Source of the DNA: a virus
Length of the DNA: 25,492 nucleotides
IMG/VR virus record: IMGVR_UViG_3300020438_002527
Coordinates: 1 to 25,492 of that record
Direction: 5' to 3' (one strand)
Position numbers and translations under genes: made by a program. Under the pieces are notes generated by a model. That model was not told where the DNA came from, did not search any database, and worked only from the letters and a program-made list of their open reading frames with translations. Shown in pieces: positions 22,992 to 25,492 of this stretch (position 1 is the stretch's first letter; each line of letters starts with the position of its first letter).

Positions 22992-23686
22992 TTATTTTCG
23001 TACTGTAATATCTCCCAAGTGTGCTTATAATCAAACACATAATAGGTAGCACCTAATTTTTTTTCTCTTATTGTTTGTGCAAGAAGGTAATCATTACCTC
23101 CCTCATCCATCTTGTCACCAAAAAATTTTATATCTCCATCAAAGTCTCTAAGTATCTGACTCTTATCTCTACCTTGTGGTGCTATGTCTAGTCCTGTCTC
23201 GCCACCAACAGTAGCAAAGAGGTCAGGAAATCTATTGTTGAATCTTTTAGCAATCTCCTGCCTTTCATGCTCATCCTTATCCCACTGCTTATATACTTCT
23301 CTCTCCTCCCAGTTAGCACCTCTACCTAAGATACTAAAATTGACACAACCAGGTCTCCTTTCTATATGTGTACCAGTCCTGATAGTAAAATTACTTTGCC
23401 TAAGTTCTGACATCAACCATGCATTGACATCGTGTGGTAGTGTCCACTTGTCACTATACACATTACGATCTCCCTCCCATACATCTGAACCAGAGCAATT
23501 ATATACTCTCTGTGCTCTGTTATATACATCAAGACCAACTTGATCTATAGTTTTTTCTCTGTCACTACCAGTCACCAGATACACAGGGTGCTTGCATGAA
23601 AATATTATAAACCATGCCTGAAAGGATGGATCCATCTGTCTCCTACTGGGAGTCAGTGTACCGTCAACATCAAAAATGTAGTTCAT
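22988..23686 (-). CDS. Phosphomannomutase, eukaryotic HAD type
   Basis: 232 residues. FDVDGTLTPSR (5-15) with D6 and D8 is HAD motif I in the form used by eukaryotic PMM; LVTGSD gives motif II (T39), and ERRPGCVNFSILGR (109-122) with the downstream acidic/Arg segment is the PMM mannose-phosphate-binding part. GGETGLDIAPQGRDKSQIL (161-179) supplies the motif III lysine (K175) and FFGDKMDEGGNDY (188-200) supplies D191 and D199. The reaction is mannose-6-P to mannose-1-P, the step before GDP-mannose. All expected residues are kept. It would supply the GDP-mannose 3,5-epimerase elsewhere in the window, though a guanylyltransferase is missing. The start overlaps the preceding SGNH gene by 17 nt. 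Confidence 0.88.
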   Translation of the reverse strand: MNYIFDVDGTLTPSRRQMDPSFQAWFIIFSCKHPVYLVTGSDREKTIDQVGLDVYNRAQRVYNCSGSDVWEGDRNVYSDKWTLPHDVNAWLMSELRQSNFTIRTGTHIERRPGCVNFSILGRGANWEEREVYKQWDKDEHERQEIAKRFNNRFPDLFATVGGETGLDIAPQGRDKSQILRDFDGDIKFFGDKMDEGGNDYLLAQTIREKKLGATYYVFDYKHTWEILQYENK

Positions 23687-24254
23687 TTGTCATAAATTTT
23701 ATTACATCATCAGCAATGTGACGATGACCTTTGACTGAAGGATGCCCTCCATCAGGTAGTCTAGCATATGTATGGAGAAATAGATCATAATTTAAATCTT
23801 TGTTTGCATTTTTCCATTGAGTGCACAGGAACAATGGTTTACCAAGTTCTTTACAGTATGCTCTTATAGATTTGACTGCAATCTTTTCTATTACTCTCCC
23901 CTGTACCTCACTGTATTTGTATTTGAGATAGTCTTCTGCCCACTTCTCTTTCTCTGGATGATATCTCCTCCATCTCTTTTCAATATCACAAAAGTATTCT
24001 CTTCTACGAGGGTAAGACAGTTGTATGAAGAACATATCAAACTCATGGAGAGGGATCTCTTTCTTTTTACACTTACCAGTAAATAGATGTCGCATAGCGG
24101 TGTCAATAGGAGCACCACCAACTGCTAAATTAGTTTCTTCTGCTCCAAAATGTTCACATACTAAGGTAGACCAACGTGATTTTCTAGGAAGACCACATAA
24201 CTCTAGTCCTCCACCATTCATCCATGAGTCACCATCAAAGTAAAACTTTTTCAT
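23670..24254 (-). CDS. SGNH/GDSL hydrolase-like protein (paralogue 2)
   Basis: 194 residues. FYFDGDSWMNGGG puts Ser10 in a canonical GDS block; NLAVGGAPIDTAMRHLFTG aligns with the paralogues, and LPDGGHPSVKGHRHIADDVI carries the D-G-G-H catalytic pair. FFIQLSYPRRREYF in the middle matches FFIQSTSPRRSEYW and FFIQFTFHLRKEYY in the others, which marks the three as one family. It is the only one with the GDS spelling. Likely acyl-ester hydrolase or acyltransferase; substrate unknown. It overlaps the paralogue upstream by 20 nt and the phosphomannomutase downstream by 17. Confidence 0.8.
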   Translation of the reverse strand: MKKFYFDGDSWMNGGGLELCGLPRKSRWSTLVCEHFGAEETNLAVGGAPIDTAMRHLFTGKCKKKEIPLHEFDMFFIQLSYPRRREYFCDIEKRWRRYHPEKEKWAEDYLKYKYSEVQGRVIEKIAVKSIRAYCKELGKPLFLCTQWKNANKDLNYDLFLHTYARLPDGGHPSVKGHRHIADDVIKFMTNELHF

Positions 24255-24912
24255 CTATGAATTTTATAATATCATCAGCAATTTGTCTATTACCTAGTGC
24301 TGATGGGTGTCCGTCAGATAATCTATCGTACTTTGTAGTTATCTCTCCAGTCACATAGTGTTTATTTGCAGCGTTTAGATATATGTCGTAGTCCATAACA
24401 GCACTCTTTGGATTCATAAACGTAAGAGTTACATATGGTTTCTTCAACAGTTTAAGATGTGATGTAATTGATTTCATCATCACAATCTCATCAACTGCAC
24501 CCTGTTTTGGGTCATATATGTCAGTCAACCAGTACTGTATCCACCTCTGCAACTCAGGATTTTTCTTTCTCTTCTCTGCTTCTTTCTTGACACCTCTAAA
24601 CGAATATCTTTCCCACTTCATATTACTTCTATTCCAATACTCACTTCTTCTAGGTGACGTAGACTGTATGAAGAATAAATCAAAGTCGTTGAGATCAAAT
24701 CGTATAGGATTTTTCATCACACGATGCTCTCTAAACTTTTCTCCCATAAAAAAATGCCTCAGTATGGTGTCATTAGCAGCACCACCTGATGACAAATTGA
24801 ATTCTTCTGCACCATAGTGATCAGAAACTAATTTTGACCAACGATATTCTTGAAAATTTTCACCCATTGCTGCTCCCTCTGAGAAGGAACAACCATCAAA
24901 ATAAAATTTCAC
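24235..24912 (-). CDS. SGNH/GDSL hydrolase-like protein (paralogue 3)
   Basis: 225 residues, start GTG (24910-24912), overlapping the stop of the 49-residue gene as GTGA. FYFDGCSFSEGAAMG puts Ser9 in the first block; NLSSGGAANDTILRHFFMG (about 40-58), then SPRRSEYWN and LSDGHPSALGNRQIADDIIKF follow. It is the longest of the three because of an extra charged helical segment (REVKKEAEKRKKNPELQR-like) in the middle. The Asp-Gly-His order in the last block is shorter by one residue than in paralogue 2. Function as for the others: acyl chemistry on an unknown carrier, possibly the glycan. Confidence 0.8.
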   Translation of the reverse strand: MKFYFDGCSFSEGAAMGENFQEYRWSKLVSDHYGAEEFNLSSGGAANDTILRHFFMGEKFREHRVMKNPIRFDLNDFDLFFIQSTSPRRSEYWNRSNMKWERYSFRGVKKEAEKRKKNPELQRWIQYWLTDIYDPKQGAVDEIVMMKSITSHLKLLKKPYVTLTFMNPKSAVMDYDIYLNAANKHYVTGEITTKYDRLSDGHPSALGNRQIADDIIKFIDEKVLL

Positions 24913-25058
24913 TTGGTTTCTTTATTTCTTCTGCGTCTGAAGCGTTCATCTATTCTTTTCTTACCCCAGTATAGTCCTACCAACCACACTGTAAAGATGA
25001 TACCTTCAAAGTATCCCAGTGATTCCCATGCCCACTGTAAAAATTCCCAAAAATTCAT
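24909..25058 (-). CDS. Small single-pass membrane protein
   Basis: 49 residues, read from ATG 25056-25058 to TGA 24909-24911. MNFWEFLQWAWESLGYFEGI then IFTVWLVGLYWGKKRIDERF: one hydrophobic, Trp-rich segment of about 20 residues followed by a strongly basic tail (RRRRNKETK), so the C-terminus should stay in the cytoplasm. The start overlaps the nrdB stop as ATGA and the stop overlaps the next start as GTGA, so both borders support it. No family known; function unknown. Confidence 0.8.
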   Translation of the reverse strand: MNFWEFLQWAWESLGYFEGIIFTVWLVGLYWGKKRIDERFRRRRNKETK

Positions 25059-25492
25059 AACTTAAATCCAGAAAAGGTGTCCTTCTTGACATCTTGTTTG
25101 ATACCACCTACAACATAAGATTCAACTTCAGTTTCTTGTGGAGCAACCTGTAGTCCTTTAGATGAGATCCAATGCTCTGTCCAAGGTAGTGGGTTGTTCT
25201 TTATAGGTGCATCGTATATAGGGTCTAATCCAATCGCTCTCATTCTCTTGTTACAGATCCACTCAACATATTTGACAAGTAGTTTGTCGTTGAGACCTAT
25301 CATACTACCATCTTTAAATAAGTACTGTGCCCATTCTTTCTCTTCTTCCACTGCATTTCTGAACATATCAACAACAGTCTGCTCTTCCTCTTTCATAATG
25401 TCTAGCATCACAGGGTCATCTCCCTTCTGCCATGCCTTGATCATCTGTTGTGTCAATACAGTATGTTGATTTTCATCTCTGGCAATGAGTGA
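25055..25492 (-). CDS. nrdB: Ribonucleoside-diphosphate reductase beta subunit, C-terminal part (cut by window edge)
   Basis: The last 145 codons of the gene, open to the window edge. RDENQH (near the edge) is the iron-binding RDE-x-x-H of class I NrdB; the following helices (EEEKEWAQYLFKDG, LLVKYVEWICNKRMRAIGL), then NPLPWTEHWI and the C-terminal tail ending DTFSGFKL, which docks on NrdA, are typical. The reaction supplies dNTPs; T4-like cyanophages carry nrdAB to support replication. The start and the upstream iron ligands lie outside the window. Its stop overlaps the next gene's ATG (ATGA). Confidence 0.93.
   Translation of the reverse strand, partial: SLIARDENQHTVLTQQMIKAWQKGDDPVMLDIMKEEEQTVVDMFRNAVEEEKEWAQYLFKDGSMIGLNDKLLVKYVEWICNKRMRAIGLDPIYDAPIKNNPLPWTEHWISSKGLQVAPQETEVESYVVGGIKQDVKKDTFSGFKL

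Noticed and set aside
1-25492. tRNA genes, CRISPR arrays, insertion sequences or attachment sites
   Set aside because: I looked for cloverleaf-like GGTTCGAATCC segments, regular spaced repeats, and transposase-like proteins and saw none; a covariance-model search would be needed to exclude a diverged tRNA.

Overview
This window looks like part of the genome of a T4-like marine cyanophage (a myovirus of Prochlorococcus or Synechococcus). The reasons are AT-rich DNA, genes packed with 1-20 nt overlaps (mostly ATGA or TAATG junctions), a FSA/TalC-type transaldolase of the kind cyanophages carry as a host-metabolism gene, the C-terminus of a class I ribonucleotide reductase small subunit (NrdB), a DUF3310 protein, many very small phage genes, and a T4-late-like CATAAATA motif. 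The exact phage cannot be named from the sequence alone.

Layout. (1) 1-17797, minus strand: one long, almost gapless cassette for making and decorating a glycan. In transcription order it runs: two 2OG-Fe(II) oxygenases, a small unknown protein, a phosphomannose-isomerase-type cupin, DUF3310, an RmlB-like 4,6-dehydratase, an SDR epimerase/reductase, an E1/RfbH-type 3-dehydratase, a GDP-mannose 3,5-epimerase-like protein, an FkbM methyltransferase, then glycosyltransferase-type genes (GT11-like, GT17, exostosin/GT47-like, DUF5672, GT10, GT2, GT11, a GT2/GT7C-like protein, GT25 and three DUF616 genes, one carrying two domains) with two more 2OG-Fe(II) oxygenases among them. talC (17781-18440) heads this run. 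(2) 18441-18501: a short divergent promoter region. (3) 18502-20285, plus strand: three consecutive genes, each with an N-terminal signal peptide; the only plus-strand genes in the window. The third seems to have no ATG start (ATA in the expected place), and its 3' end overlaps the opposing gene by about 212 nt. (4) 20074-22395, minus strand: small phage genes, including membrane or structural candidates, two genes of 52 and 54 codons, and a PD-(D/E)XK nuclease-like protein. (5) 22392-24912, minus strand: three SGNH/GDSL-hydrolase-like paralogues with a eukaryotic-type phosphomannomutase among them. (6) 24909-25492: a 49-residue membrane protein and the nrdB 3' end.

How it may work together (inference). 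Phosphomannomutase, the isomerase-type cupin and GDP-mannose 3,5-epimerase all belong to mannose/GDP-mannose metabolism and would lead to GDP-L-galactose, the 6-hydroxy analogue of GDP-L-fucose. The GT10 and GT11 enzymes belong to fucosyltransferase families that might use such a donor. RmlB, the SDR and the E1-like dehydratase point to a second, deoxygenated sugar. FkbM, 2OG oxygenases and SGNH proteins could methylate, hydroxylate or (de)acylate the product. The target could be the host envelope or the virion itself; the sequence does not say which. No mannose-1-phosphate guanylyltransferase, nucleotidylyltransferase for the deoxysugar, or E3 reductase is visible here.
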